Origin: Treponema sp.
Lineage (GTDB): Bacteria > Spirochaetota > Spirochaetia > Treponematales > Treponemataceae
Reading direction: 5' to 3'
Assembly (NCBI GenBank): GCA_014803985.1
Contig: JAAVAO010000006.1
Location: 3,469-67,468 of the forward strand
DNA length: 64,000 nt
The notes under the pieces were generated by a model. The model was given only the letters and a program-made list of their open reading frames with translations. It searched no databases and was not told where the DNA came from. A program made the position numbers and the translations under genes. Every line of letters begins with the position of its first letter. Position 1 is the first letter of the stretch. This document shows, piece by piece, positions 52,784 to 62,873 of this stretch.

Positions 52784-54148
52784 ATGATAAACATTTTAAA
52801 ATCAAATGAAATTGAAAAAGACTGGTTTAGCACGCGAGAATTTTCTGGAACAAATGAAACTGTTGCAAAAATCATAGCGGATGTGGTACAAAATGGAGAT
52901 GCTGCGTTAAAAGCATATAGCGAACAATTTGACGTTTCATCGCCAAAAGATTTTTTAATTCCTGAAGACGAACTCCGTACCGCCGCTGAAAAAATGAAAC
53001 GTGAAAAACCCGATGTGTATGATGCAATTTGCTATTCACATGAAAAAGCGTATACATTTGCAATGCGTCAAAAAGAATCATTTGATGACTTTGAAATGGA
53101 AATTGCACCAGGAATGTTTACCGGTCAAAAAACAATTCCCGTAAAAAAGGCGGGGGTTTATGTACCTGCGGGGCGTTTTCCGCTTCTTTCAACAGTCGTA
53201 ATGACTGTAACGCCTGCAATTGCCGCAGGGGTTGAAGACGTTATTTTATGCACGCCACCTCGCGTTCATCCAGATGATACAAAGATTGCCGCCACTAAAA
53301 ATGCTGAAGGACAGCACACTGCGTTTTTAAATGGAAAACCTTATGCAGATGAAGGAATTATGGCAGCGGCGTATATTTGCGGAGTGAAAAAATGCTATGC
53401 GTGTGGCGGAGCGCAGGCTATTGCAGCGTTGGCGTATGGAACAGAATCCATTCCTGCAGTTGACGTAATAGTAGGACCTGGAAATAGATTTGTGCAAGCG
53501 GCAAAAAAAATGGTTTTTGGCAAAGTTGGAATAGACATGGTTGCAGGTCCAACAGAAGTATTTATAATTGCCGATGGCTCTGCAAATCCCGCGTGGGTTG
53601 CAGCAGACTTGCTTGCACAGGCAGAACACGATGTTATAGCGCAACCAGTTTTGGCAACGACAGATGCCTTGCTTGCCGAAAAAGTGCGCAATGAAATAGA
53701 GCGACAACTACTTCTTTTACCAACGGAAAAAACGGCTCGTGCAAGCATAGATTCTTACGGAAGAATTATCATTTGTTCATCGCTTGATGAAGCGGCACAA
53801 ATTGCAAACAGAAAAGCCCCGGAACATTTGGAGCTTGCTATGGAAGAAGGCAAAGAACGCGATGCCATTCAAAAGAAAGTGCATAATTTTGGCTCTCTTT
53901 TTATAGGTCACTATTCGGCGGAAGTTTTTGGCGATTATGCGGCAGGCTTAAATCATACGCTTCCCACAAGCACATCGGCGCGTTACACAGGCGGCTTGAG
54001 CGTTAGGGTGTTTTTAAAGACGGTCACAACGCTCCGCGCAGAAAAAAAGAGCGATGGAATGAAAAACACTGCTTCCGCCGCTATTGCATTGGGAAATGCC
54101 GAAGGTCTTTCCGCCCATGCCGCAGCCGCAAAAATACGGTTAGAGTAA
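52784..54148 (+). CDS. hisD: Histidinol dehydrogenase
   Basis: HisD performs the last two oxidations from histidinol to histidine, using NAD and zinc. KKAGVYVPAGRFPLLSTVVMT, DVIVGPGNRFVQAAK, DMVAGPTEVFIIAD, AQAEHDVIAQ and AGLNHTLPTSTSARYTGGLSV are present. The ATG at 52784 follows GGGAGA; 454 residues. It is separated from the hisA-I-E fusion by a hairpin-chain leader and may be expressed separately. Confidence 0.95.
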   Translation: MINILKSNEIEKDWFSTREFSGTNETVAKIIADVVQNGDAALKAYSEQFDVSSPKDFLIPEDELRTAAEKMKREKPDVYDAICYSHEKAYTFAMRQKESFDDFEMEIAPGMFTGQKTIPVKKAGVYVPAGRFPLLSTVVMTVTPAIAAGVEDVILCTPPRVHPDDTKIAATKNAEGQHTAFLNGKPYADEGIMAAAYICGVKKCYACGGAQAIAALAYGTESIPAVDVIVGPGNRFVQAAKKMVFGKVGIDMVAGPTEVFIIADGSANPAWVAADLLAQAEHDVIAQPVLATTDALLAEKVRNEIERQLLLLPTEKTARASIDSYGRIIICSSLDEAAQIANRKAPEHLELAMEEGKERDAIQKKVHNFGSLFIGHYSAEVFGDYAAGLNHTLPTSTSARYTGGLSVRVFLKTVTTLRAEKKSDGMKNTASAAIALGNAEGLSAHAAAAKIRLE

Positions 54149-54248
54149 AAGAGATTCTCACTGGTATGTTTGATTCTTCGGAAAATGGTCTTGCACAAAA
54201 ACAGAACGGTTCTAACACATTTTTATGTGAATATTCTTTTAGGTCAAA

Positions 54249-54338
54249 TATCAAGTTTTATTGCGACAAAGTTGTAGGGGCTTGACAAAGCCAGTTCCGT
54301 AAGAATTGAGCGATAGCGCACCCCACGAAAAACTTGAT
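54249..54338. repeat. Long-range inverted repeat downstream of hisD
   Basis: ATCAAGTTTT...AAAAACTTGAT with an ~70-nt loop, followed by GCAGTATA...TATACTGC. The gap 54149-54574 has no supported gene besides these palindromes. Confidence 0.5.
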
Positions 54339-54574
54339 TATTGCGCAGTATAACGTAGTAACAAGCCACCCTATACTGCATCGTGCACTTTTTTCAGAGG
54401 TCTTTTCGTCCTGTCTAACAGGAACAAGCGAAGTAAGTATGAAAAAATGTTTTGGCGTGTTAAAAGAAGAAGTCCGCAGGCCCTAGCACTGCAAAAAGCA
54501 GGAAAAGGAATTCTGCGGCTCACGCTAATAATATACTGGACGAGATGAAAAAAGTCAAATAAAATGTTTTAGAT

Positions 54575-55282
54575 ATGGAAAAAAAATTTTACGAAGATTT
54601 TTCCTCTGAAATCACACAAGAACGTCTTTCGGTGTACAGAGCGGACGGTTGCGATGATGAAACCGCTCTTGCTCGCTATCTCTACAACATCAAACTGTGC
54701 AAGTCTCTTTATTCGAGCCTTAATATGTTTGAGATTGCGCTCCGCAACTCCGTTGACAAGGCTCTACAAAATTTTACGAGTACAAGCGACTGGTTCGAAA
54801 AACTAAGGCTTGTCAGAGAATGTACAAAAAGCATTGAATCGGCGAAAGAAAAAATACAAAAACGAAAAAAGCCCATAACTCACAATAGGGTTATATCCGA
54901 ATTGACTTTAGGTTTTTGGACTTCTCTTTTTTCCAAGCGATATGCGCAAGAAAAATGTCAACCATATATAATAAAACAGTGTTTTAGGAACGTACCAAAA
55001 GCAGAAAGGTCGGCAACATCTCTTTGGAATAATTTTGAAAAAATACGACACTTGAGAAATCGAGTGTTCCATTACGAAAGACTGATTCACTGGAGAGATC
55101 TAAAAGAGAGACACGAAAAGTTGCTTGAATTCACAAAATTGCTTGCTCCAAACTCATATACAATTTTGTTAAAAACGGACGAATTCTCTATAATTTACAG
55201 CGCAGGAATAACATCGACACTACAGTCTGTAAAAGACAATTTCAACAAGGATGATTTAGACCTTGAAGCGGACAAACTATAA
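54575..55282 (+). CDS. Abi-family (Abi_2-like) protein with HEPN-type motif
   Basis: 235 residues, all helical. The pattern ARYLYNIKLCKSLYSSLNMFEIALRNSVDKAL, then ISELTLGFWTSLFSKRYAQ and NFEKIRHLRNRVFHYERLI, matches the AbiD/AbiF-type abortive-infection family. RNRVFH fits the R-x4-H HEPN ribonuclease motif. Such proteins act in phage defence or as toxins. No antitoxin partner or other defence gene lies beside it. It begins after a stretch without a clear Shine-Dalgarno. Confidence 0.8.
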   Translation: MEKKFYEDFSSEITQERLSVYRADGCDDETALARYLYNIKLCKSLYSSLNMFEIALRNSVDKALQNFTSTSDWFEKLRLVRECTKSIESAKEKIQKRKKPITHNRVISELTLGFWTSLFSKRYAQEKCQPYIIKQCFRNVPKAERSATSLWNNFEKIRHLRNRVFHYERLIHWRDLKERHEKLLEFTKLLAPNSYTILLKTDEFSIIYSAGITSTLQSVKDNFNKDDLDLEADKL

Positions 55283-55373
55283 TAGTTTACCGAATGCTCT
55301 CTCTTTTGTATAATTATGGTGGGTGAAAAGAGCAGAAAAAGAGAAGGAAAATATTGCCTTTTTTCACACGCAA

Positions 55374-55500
55374 GGGATTGGAGGGGCGGCGCAGCCGTTC
55401 CGAAATGAAATGGAGGAATGAAGCGATAGCGAAACCCCGCAAAGCCCGGTTTCGTTCGCAAGGGTAAACCTTGTGAACGAAATGCGCCCTTATACAAAAT
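55374..55500. repeat. Diverged relative of the island-flanking repeat
   Basis: GGGATTGGAGGGGCGGCGCAG and CGAAATGAAATGGAGGAATG echo the right arm (GGGATACGGAAGGCGGCGGAG, GCGAAGCAATGGAGCGAATG). The remaining gap 55283-55617 has GTTTCGTTCGCAAGG...GTGAACGAAAT-type stems and no gene. Confidence 0.55.
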
Positions 55501-55617
55501 TTGTTTTGAAAGAGGAGGGGGTACTTCTTCAAGAATGAGAGTAGTCGCCTAAAATAGTGTTTTCGGCTTTTGGTTATCGGCACTATATAACTCTTTTTTT
55601 GTTGGAACGGGCAAACG

Positions 55618-55646
55618 TTGTATCTTCCCGTAATTTTTGATACAAT
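55618..55646 (+). promoter_or_regulatory. lolA-MMPL promoter, predicted leaderless
   Basis: TTGTAT, 17-nt spacer, TACAAT, then 6 nt to the ATG at 55653, with no Shine-Dalgarno. Confidence 0.65.
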
Positions 55647-55652
55647 AAAAAT

Positions 55653-56273
55653 ATGAAAAAGATTTTTTGTGCGTTTTTTTGTTTTTTTTTAGGTTTGTCG
55701 CTTTTTGCGGAAGTCAATTTTAGTGATATTTGTAAAAAGCTTGCTTCTCGCCCAAATATGACGGGTACTTTTATTCAGGAAAAAACAATCACTGCTATAA
55801 ATCGAACGCTCAAATCTTCAGGCAATTTTGTGTTAAGTCAAGACGGAATTGCATGGAACACTTTAAAACCGTTTCCGTCAACGCTTGTCGTTGGAAACAC
55901 ATTTGTTATGCAAATAAAACCCGATGGCTCACAAACAGTAATAGATGCATCTTCAAATCAAATTTTTTCAAGCATTTCATCTGCGCTTACCGCAATGTTT
56001 TCGGGGAATTTTTCTGTGCTTGAAGAGGCTTTTTCAATACACTTCACGTTATCATCGCAAAATTGGATGGCAACGCTTGTTCCTAAAGACAGCGCAGTCT
56101 TGGCAATTTTAAAGTCAATAACGGTATCTGGAATTGCAAATGAAAATTCTGCCGAATTAAAACAAATTGTCATGACAGAGCCATCGTCCGACGCTATAAC
56201 ATACACGTTTACAGAGCAACGTTATCCAAAGGAGCTTTCTGATGATGAAAAAGCCTTTTTCATTGAAAAATAA
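55653..56273 (+). CDS. LolA-like outer-membrane lipoprotein carrier protein
   Basis: A signal peptide (IFCAFFCFFLGLSLFA) is followed by a LolA-type half-barrel: RPNMTGTFIQEKTI, RTLKSSGNFVLSQDGIAWNTLKPF, LVVGNTFVMQ. LolA carries hydrophobic lipoproteins across the periplasm. The coupled MMPL gene suggests the version found beside RND-like lipid exporters rather than the general carrier. 206 residues. The end overlaps the next gene by 32 nt. Confidence 0.85.
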   Translation: MKKIFCAFFCFFLGLSLFAEVNFSDICKKLASRPNMTGTFIQEKTITAINRTLKSSGNFVLSQDGIAWNTLKPFPSTLVVGNTFVMQIKPDGSQTVIDASSNQIFSSISSALTAMFSGNFSVLEEAFSIHFTLSSQNWMATLVPKDSAVLAILKSITVSGIANENSAELKQIVMTEPSSDAITYTFTEQRYPKELSDDEKAFFIEK

Positions 56274-58614
56274 ATCCTTCTTACAACTATGGCTTGCGTA
56301 TCATATTGTAATACTTTTGATTTTTAGCATAATGCTCGTTAAAAATGGTGGAAAAATAAAAATTGATGCAGATTTGTTCAATATGCTTCCAAAACCAATC
56401 GCAGAAAAAGCAGTTTCCGTAGCGGAAGCACGGCTCAATGAATTAACTGGTGAAAACCTTATAATCCTTGCAACATCCGATGACTTTTTGGCTGCAAAAA
56501 CCGCCGCAGAAACAGTTTTTCATTCTTTAAATGGAGACTGTCGATTTAAATCTGTTTCTCTTTATACAGAAAATTCTTATTTTTCAGAAATGGTTGAATT
56601 TATACAAAAATATCGCTGGAATCTTCTTGATGACAAGGCAATCTTCGATTTAAATCAAAATGGGGGTGCAGAAGCATTTGCTCAAAACGCCCTTGCAACA
56701 GCGTATAGTGCGTTTACTGTTGTTCCGCTTGAAAATCTAGAGAGCGACCCTTTTCTGCTTTCCGAATACACCATTCAAAACTATCTCGCCTATTTGCAAA
56801 ATTCCAGTTCCTCAATGAGTTTGAAAGACGGGGTAATGGCAGCCTTTGCAAACGACAAATGGTATGTGATGATTCGTGCCGCATTGAGTAAAGAAGGATC
56901 TGCATTAGCAAGCAAGACAAACGGCGTTGCCCTTGTCCATTCAGTTTGTGAAAATCTTGAAAAAGACGGCGTGCGCTTTGTGTATTCAGGAACTCCGTTT
57001 CACAGTTACAAAAGCTCTACAAATGCATCGAGAGAAATCACGTTGATTTCAGGGATTTCAATGCTTGCAGTTGTTATAGTGCTGCTTTTGATTTTTAAAA
57101 CGCCACGTCCAATTCTATGTTCTGTTGGCTCAATTTTAATTTCAACGCTCACCGCTATTATGGCTACGCTTGGCATTTTTGGAAAAATGCATATCCTCAC
57201 GCTCGTTTTTGGAACATCTCTCATCGGTTCGTGCATCGACTACAGCCTGCACTATTTTATTTCGTGGAAAGCAGATGAAAGCCTAAAATCTGGCGATGAA
57301 ATTAGGAAAAAACTTTTCAAAGGATTGACTTTATCCCTTGTTTCAACCGTCATTTGTTATTTTGTATTGCTCTTTGCCCCGTTTTCTCTTTTAAAGCAAA
57401 TTTCCGTTTTTTCTCTGTCAGGAACGATAAGTACATTTTTATGTGCCATTTGTCTTTATCCGTACCTTCCACTTCCTTCGTCAAACAGAAACATTCCATT
57501 GGTGAAATTTTTTAAAACACCTCGTTGGTACAATAAAAAGGTGGTCGGTCGAATTGTTATAAGTCTTATGTTCTGTCTTTCTCTCATTGCGCTTGTTGTT
57601 TTTAGAAAAAATTTTAAAGTGCAAAATGATGTTTCAAAATTGTATAAGATGGAAGGACGCGAAGCAAAAGATGAAATAGAGGCGGCAACGATTTTGCATT
57701 TTACTCCAAGCGGATACTTTATTGTAAGCGGTGAAACGCCTGAGAAAACGCTGCAAAACGAAGAAAAAATAACGATGAAATTGCAGGAAATGAGCAAAGG
57801 ACAAAAGCGTTCCGGCTATATATGCACATCCGCATTCATTCCGTCAATAGACAAGCAAAAAAAATCTCGCTCCGCCTGTAAAAATCTTCTTCCTTTAAGT
57901 TCAAGCCAATATGAAGCACTCGAATTTGATGGGGGGCTTTCAAAATCGCTGGAAACGGCATTCTTTGCAACGGAAGATGATTTTATTGAGATGGAGAAAA
58001 ACGTTCCTGAATATCTTGCATCTTCTCTTTCTTCTGCATGGATTGGTAAAATCGATGGAACATATTATTCTGTCGTTCTTCCCGTTTCAGCATCAGACTC
58101 AAACGTCTGTTCTAAAATCGCTGGCGAAATTGACGGCGTTTATTATGTGAACAAAATTCAAAGTCTAAACGCTGATTTAGACAAACTTTCAAAAATGATT
58201 TTAACTCTATTCCTTATCGTTTTTGGTGTGATTTTTATTGTTTTGAAATTTTTCTACACGTGGAAGCAATCGTTAAAAATAATTTCTGTTCCTCTGTTAA
58301 TCGTTTTGTCTATTTTCGCGATTTTTTCTGCATGCAATATACGTTTGGAATTTTTTTCAATTGCAGGACTGGTTTTAGTATTTGGACTAGGACTTGACTA
58401 TATCATTTATATGACGGAAAACGAAAAGCGAAAAACGGACGGGGAAAATGCACGTCTAGAGCCGTTTGCCATTGCCCTTTCGTTTTTTACAACTGCAATT
58501 TCATTTGGTGCGCTCGCCTTGAGTACATTCATTCCTGTTCACACAATTGGCCTTTCAATTTTTATAGGTCTTGTCGTGGCATACGCAAGTACATTTTTCT
58601 ACGGGCACAAATAG
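56242..58614 (+). CDS. MMPL/RND-family membrane exporter
   Basis: 790 residues with an N-terminal TM, a large periplasmic loop, five TMs (from about 258: LISGISMLAVVIVLLLIF ... GKMHILTLVFGTSLIGSCIDYSLHYF), a second periplasmic loop and five further TMs (FFSIAGLVLVFGLGLDYIIYMTE). This is the MMPL two-repeat plan; these pumps move lipids or hydrophobic compounds out of the inner membrane. AAAGGAG precedes ATG. With the LolA-like protein it forms a two-gene envelope lipid-transport unit. Confidence 0.88.
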   Translation: MMKKPFSLKNKSFLQLWLAYHIVILLIFSIMLVKNGGKIKIDADLFNMLPKPIAEKAVSVAEARLNELTGENLIILATSDDFLAAKTAAETVFHSLNGDCRFKSVSLYTENSYFSEMVEFIQKYRWNLLDDKAIFDLNQNGGAEAFAQNALATAYSAFTVVPLENLESDPFLLSEYTIQNYLAYLQNSSSSMSLKDGVMAAFANDKWYVMIRAALSKEGSALASKTNGVALVHSVCENLEKDGVRFVYSGTPFHSYKSSTNASREITLISGISMLAVVIVLLLIFKTPRPILCSVGSILISTLTAIMATLGIFGKMHILTLVFGTSLIGSCIDYSLHYFISWKADESLKSGDEIRKKLFKGLTLSLVSTVICYFVLLFAPFSLLKQISVFSLSGTISTFLCAICLYPYLPLPSSNRNIPLVKFFKTPRWYNKKVVGRIVISLMFCLSLIALVVFRKNFKVQNDVSKLYKMEGREAKDEIEAATILHFTPSGYFIVSGETPEKTLQNEEKITMKLQEMSKGQKRSGYICTSAFIPSIDKQKKSRSACKNLLPLSSSQYEALEFDGGLSKSLETAFFATEDDFIEMEKNVPEYLASSLSSAWIGKIDGTYYSVVLPVSASDSNVCSKIAGEIDGVYYVNKIQSLNADLDKLSKMILTLFLIVFGVIFIVLKFFYTWKQSLKIISVPLLIVLSIFAIFSACNIRLEFFSIAGLVLVFGLGLDYIIYMTENEKRKTDGENARLEPFAIALSFFTTAISFGALALSTFIPVHTIGLSIFIGLVVAYASTFFYGHK

Positions 58615-58669
58615 TCGCCCCCTCCTCTCCTCCCCCGACAAAACAGCAGGGGTGATGGGTAACACCACA

Positions 58670-59974
58670 TTAAAAGCCGATGCAAACCGTAGCATACGCT
58701 CCAACGCCAGCTAATTGCACGCTCGGAATAAATGATCCTGCAACAGCAGAAACGCCGACATTCACTTCCACTGCCCGTAAGTTAATCATCACAGCAAGAG
58801 AATGCTTGAAAACCTCGTCTATACGTCCCGTTGAGAATTTTATACCAAGCATATCCCAGTTTTTAATGAACAAATCCGTGCTAATGGAAAAATTGTATTC
58901 AAAAAATGCATGGAAGTCGTTCGTGAATGGTTTTTTAACCCCCAATCCAATCATTGCATCGAGTACACACCACTTTCCAAACGGCCGCCATGCAACTTCT
59001 GTTCCAATTTTAAATGGTCTGTGAATTTTAAACGTTGTTTTTTCATGCTCAAAGTCTTTGCTTTCAAAATTATTTTTTATAGAACCCGAGCCAGAAAAGA
59101 GGGATGTTAATTTTTCAATTTCAAATTCAGATGCAAATTCAGTTTTGGCAACATAGTTTAATTGTCCAGGAACTATTGGAAATCGTGAGTAAAGTTTTCC
59201 AACTAAAGAGCGAAAAATAGGATGCTCTATAGACGAGTATAAGTCAAAGCCCCAGCCTTTCTTTAAGTTTTCAAGCATAGCATCTATATCTAGCTTCATA
59301 AAAGACTCTAGATCTAGGAATGAGTAGCATGCAAGAGTTGCAGATGCCGTTGCATTTATAAAAGTGTCGTCATTGTTTGAAAATGTTGCCTTTCCATTGC
59401 TTGTCTCCACATGAAAGATAGGCATATACAGAGAGGGCATCAATTCAATGTGGTAATCCTGTATATTTAATCCGAATGCAGTTCCTATATATGCAAATAC
59501 ATCTCCGCTTATTCCTAAATCAATGTCAACATCTTTGTTTAATTGCTTTCCGTTGCCTAACAGATCAAAAAGTCCTTTTCCGATATTTACCCTGCCATAC
59601 GATTCAATGCCTGTAGAAATGTTAAAATGAAATCCATTCTTCAAATTTAAGTTTATAAAAAAGCTTGGAGAAACATTTACATTAACTAAAAAACCCGCTT
59701 TTGAAATGTTTTTGGCAATCTCGGTAAAGTCAATGACAATATGTTCTTTAAAGATATCTTTGATGTTAAAATAATTGTTTGAAATGTCAAAATCTACAGT
59801 CCATCCCATTTCAAAAAACCTATGAGGCATTTCTATTCTTTTTACAAAGTTGTTTTCCCGCTTCTTCTCAATTTCTGAAAAACCAGATGGGTCATCCTGC
59901 GGACTATCGCTTTGTGAAAAGCAAGGGATTGCACTAAAAAACAGCGCGATACACAATATAGTAATGCGTTTCAT
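58670..59974 (-). CDS. Probable outer-membrane beta-barrel protein
   Basis: A signal peptide (ITILCIALFFSAIPCFS) precedes ~410 residues of alternating polar/aromatic strands with many Gly, Phe and Asn (INLNLKNGFHFNISTGIESYGRVNIGKG, SLAVMINLRAVEVNVGVSAVAG). It ends in VCIGF, an aromatic final residue usual for outer-membrane barrels. No family is certain. Its start overlaps the large lipoprotein stop by 4 nt, so the two are cotranslated and probably work together. Confidence 0.72.
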   Translation of the reverse strand: MKRITILCIALFFSAIPCFSQSDSPQDDPSGFSEIEKKRENNFVKRIEMPHRFFEMGWTVDFDISNNYFNIKDIFKEHIVIDFTEIAKNISKAGFLVNVNVSPSFFINLNLKNGFHFNISTGIESYGRVNIGKGLFDLLGNGKQLNKDVDIDLGISGDVFAYIGTAFGLNIQDYHIELMPSLYMPIFHVETSNGKATFSNNDDTFINATASATLACYSFLDLESFMKLDIDAMLENLKKGWGFDLYSSIEHPIFRSLVGKLYSRFPIVPGQLNYVAKTEFASEFEIEKLTSLFSGSGSIKNNFESKDFEHEKTTFKIHRPFKIGTEVAWRPFGKWCVLDAMIGLGVKKPFTNDFHAFFEYNFSISTDLFIKNWDMLGIKFSTGRIDEVFKHSLAVMINLRAVEVNVGVSAVAGSFIPSVQLAGVGAYATVCIGF

Positions 59975-62829
59975 TTTTTATCTCCAAAAATAAGAATTTC
60001 TTCATTGTTGAATTTTGTCCCCAACTCCATTTTCAATTCATATTCAAAGTTATGGCGAATATAAAAACTTCCTTTTGGAATGACAAACTGTATGTCAGGG
60101 GTAAATGGACATTCTCCAAGAATTTTTGAAAAATCATCCCCAGATATTTCAACTGGCTTCTTGTTTCCCATATCTAGTGTATATTTGCCGTCTATTCCAT
60201 CGATTTTAGGGTCTATTTCCACTCGCACGTTGGTTGTTGTGTCTTCATCTCCCTCTGGAATAAAATATTGGATTACACTTGGGCTTTTTGGAAAATAGGC
60301 GTTTAATCGGGCGTATTCCAAAGTGTTTATGAGATCTTCAATAGTGTCATTGCTTGTTGCTTCATCTCTGTTGAATAAATCGTTACCATCTTCTTTGTTG
60401 AGAAGTTTTGCAAATGAAAGGTTTATATCGTCGGCTGCTTCGATTTCCAATGGAATGACAAGTCGTGCATGGAATTGGATTTTAGCAGGTTCTGAATCGC
60501 CATTGCTCGTAAGTTTTAGTTTTTCAAGTTTTATAGGTTCACCCTCTCCCCCTCCTAGTTTCATTCCATATTCAAATATAATATTAGAGCCACTATGCAA
60601 ATTAAATAAATCTGCAATATCAACTGACTCAGGGTCGTCTTCGCTTTCTCCAATCGCTGCAATTATCATTTCTGCTTCATCATCAGAATCCTCTGGGGGT
60701 TCTTTAAATTGCAATTTTGGCAGAGATCCTGTTGTTTGTAAGGGTTTATATTTGATCTCTCCTCCTTGTTCTTTTTCTCCAACAATAGGTGTAGGATTTT
60801 CTGTGGAACTCCTTGTAGGAGTTGTTTCCCAAATTGGTTTTCCGTCTTCTATATTTCCAGTTCCAACAGCGATTTTTCCTTGTAGTTCAATGCCGTCGCT
60901 AAAAGGCATAATGCAGTAAAAATAGAGGGGCATGTTAATAAGTTGTATCTCTTCGATAATACTTTCACCGTCTGAGCCGACTAATTTTTCTTCAAATGAT
61001 TCGAACATGCCGTTAAAATTCAATCCAGTGTTTACTGCTCCCTCTTCCGTAATGCCATTTGCCTTTATTTTCACATAATCCCAATTAACAATCGGAGAGA
61101 CGGTAACTTTTAGTTCGTACGTTTCCCCCATTTTGAGGTTTTTCAAAATAACGCATTCAGGGTTGTCTGAATCCTCTCCGCGTCCTGGTATTTTCCATTT
61201 TATATTGAAGTCTATTTTATCGCCTTCATTGATTTCTTTTTCCTTAAAAGTTTCAGGACTGGTGATTTTTGTGTTTGTACCTGTTTCGCCGGCTTTCAAT
61301 TGTTCGTTGCCGTTTATCTGAAAAAACTCTGATTTTACATCAAGATCTATGTCGTTTCCCTTTGGCAGGGTGTTTATATAATCCACGTTGAGTTCAAAAA
61401 GTCTATAGTCGTCTTTGGGGTTATCGATTCCAAATGCCACTATGTATTTTGTAATTTCGCTTCCAAGATTCTCTTCTTCATTATAGCCATCTAAAACATC
61501 ATCGTCTGCAAGTTTAAGCCACAACTTTGCAATCTCTTTTATATTGCACGTTGGTTTTACAATAATCGTGTCGTCTTCATTCTCCGTAAATTGAATATTT
61601 GCATTTTGTATGTTTACATCAACAGAACCTTTGACTATTATTTTTTCATTGTTGTGATAGGTGACGCCGTTAAGCGACTTTGTACGGTAGATAAAATAGT
61701 CTTTTCCCTCTCCCTCTTTCTCCACGTCCTTTTTAAAGTTTTCAGGCGAGGCTGTTATTGCCCCTTCAAGTTTTATTTTTGGCTCTATTTTAACGCCAGT
61801 CCACTTTTTCCATGTTTCGTTTTGTTCTGCTATGATGTCAATCGAACCTTCGCCAATTTCACATTTTGGAGATTTTCCTATATCTATTGTTATGTTTATT
61901 CCTGTGTCGCCACCAATAGGCACTGAAATGGGGTCACCAATCGTTAAGTTTGTTACCCTCTGTATTTTTACATTATTTAACTTTGATTCAAGATTGTATG
62001 TTATAGGTGAACCATCGTTGCTGAAATTATTTGCAGTGCCAGATATAACCTTTATGTATAGGGTTTGCTTTATAGTTTTACCATTGAGCGGAAAACTAAA
62101 TGCACGGTCTGGAAGATCAACATTTTCGATTTTGCTGATAGGCTCGTTTTCGCCTTCGTTAAAAAGTCCAAGCGTTAGATTTGTTGAAAAACCCTGTTCA
62201 TCATTAGCATTTTCAGGCGTTGCCGTGAAATCTATTCTCGCTTCGTAGAATTGCATTTCATCAAAAGTTGGAGACAGTATTTTTATCGTTGCCGTCATAG
62301 ATTCCAGCACTTCTTTTGGAAATCCGTTTTCTCCTCCCGTTTTCGGGATGGTAACAGCGCATTTTATGAGATTTGCCGATTCTTCAATCTTTTTGTTAAT
62401 GTCAGGTTTTACGGTTATGGGGTCTATATCTTTTATATTGAAGTTTTTTAAGTCAATAATGTCAGGCGCAAAACTCATTTTTTCAAGTGCTGTTGAAAAA
62501 TCCATTTCTTTTAAGTGATCGTTTATGTCAAGCGTAACTGTTTTGATCGGAAAGTCAATCAAAAATTGTTGCATTTGACGGGCTTTAGAGTTAGAATAGG
62601 CAGGGTAGTAGTCATATATTTTAAAGTCAAAGTCAGCGTCTGAGTTGCCAAGAGATTCGGTCAATGTTTGAACTGAAAGATATTCTGAAAGGTTTCCTGA
62701 AAATGTTCCGAGCGAAAATTCATATTTTGCTCCTGTTTTTATACCAATGGATTTCGGAAGTTCAGCGTCGGACCAGTTGCAAGAAAAAAATGGCACTGAT
62801 ACCAAAAGAAAAAAAGCAATTCTCTTCAT
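59971..62829 (-). CDS. Large secreted lipoprotein of unknown function
   Basis: The start is set at MKRIAFFLLVSVPFFSC (62829), preceded by GAGGTG, instead of the ORF-track start. Cys17 follows FFS, a relaxed spirochaetal lipobox. The ~935 mature residues are acidic and beta-rich, with repeated IDFTATPENAN, INITIDIGKSPKCEIGEG, IQFHARLVIPLEIEA-type strands that suggest several Ig-like domains. No known domain is recognised. The gene lies between a small lipoprotein and an outer-membrane barrel in one operon. Confidence 0.75.
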   Translation of the reverse strand: MKRIAFFLLVSVPFFSCNWSDAELPKSIGIKTGAKYEFSLGTFSGNLSEYLSVQTLTESLGNSDADFDFKIYDYYPAYSNSKARQMQQFLIDFPIKTVTLDINDHLKEMDFSTALEKMSFAPDIIDLKNFNIKDIDPITVKPDINKKIEESANLIKCAVTIPKTGGENGFPKEVLESMTATIKILSPTFDEMQFYEARIDFTATPENANDEQGFSTNLTLGLFNEGENEPISKIENVDLPDRAFSFPLNGKTIKQTLYIKVISGTANNFSNDGSPITYNLESKLNNVKIQRVTNLTIGDPISVPIGGDTGINITIDIGKSPKCEIGEGSIDIIAEQNETWKKWTGVKIEPKIKLEGAITASPENFKKDVEKEGEGKDYFIYRTKSLNGVTYHNNEKIIVKGSVDVNIQNANIQFTENEDDTIIVKPTCNIKEIAKLWLKLADDDVLDGYNEEENLGSEITKYIVAFGIDNPKDDYRLFELNVDYINTLPKGNDIDLDVKSEFFQINGNEQLKAGETGTNTKITSPETFKEKEINEGDKIDFNIKWKIPGRGEDSDNPECVILKNLKMGETYELKVTVSPIVNWDYVKIKANGITEEGAVNTGLNFNGMFESFEEKLVGSDGESIIEEIQLINMPLYFYCIMPFSDGIELQGKIAVGTGNIEDGKPIWETTPTRSSTENPTPIVGEKEQGGEIKYKPLQTTGSLPKLQFKEPPEDSDDEAEMIIAAIGESEDDPESVDIADLFNLHSGSNIIFEYGMKLGGGEGEPIKLEKLKLTSNGDSEPAKIQFHARLVIPLEIEAADDINLSFAKLLNKEDGNDLFNRDEATSNDTIEDLINTLEYARLNAYFPKSPSVIQYFIPEGDEDTTTNVRVEIDPKIDGIDGKYTLDMGNKKPVEISGDDFSKILGECPFTPDIQFVIPKGSFYIRHNFEYELKMELGTKFNNEEILIFGDKK

Positions 62830-62873
62830 AAAAAAACACCTCATTAAAAAAGTCAAAAAACCATAATGCGCTT

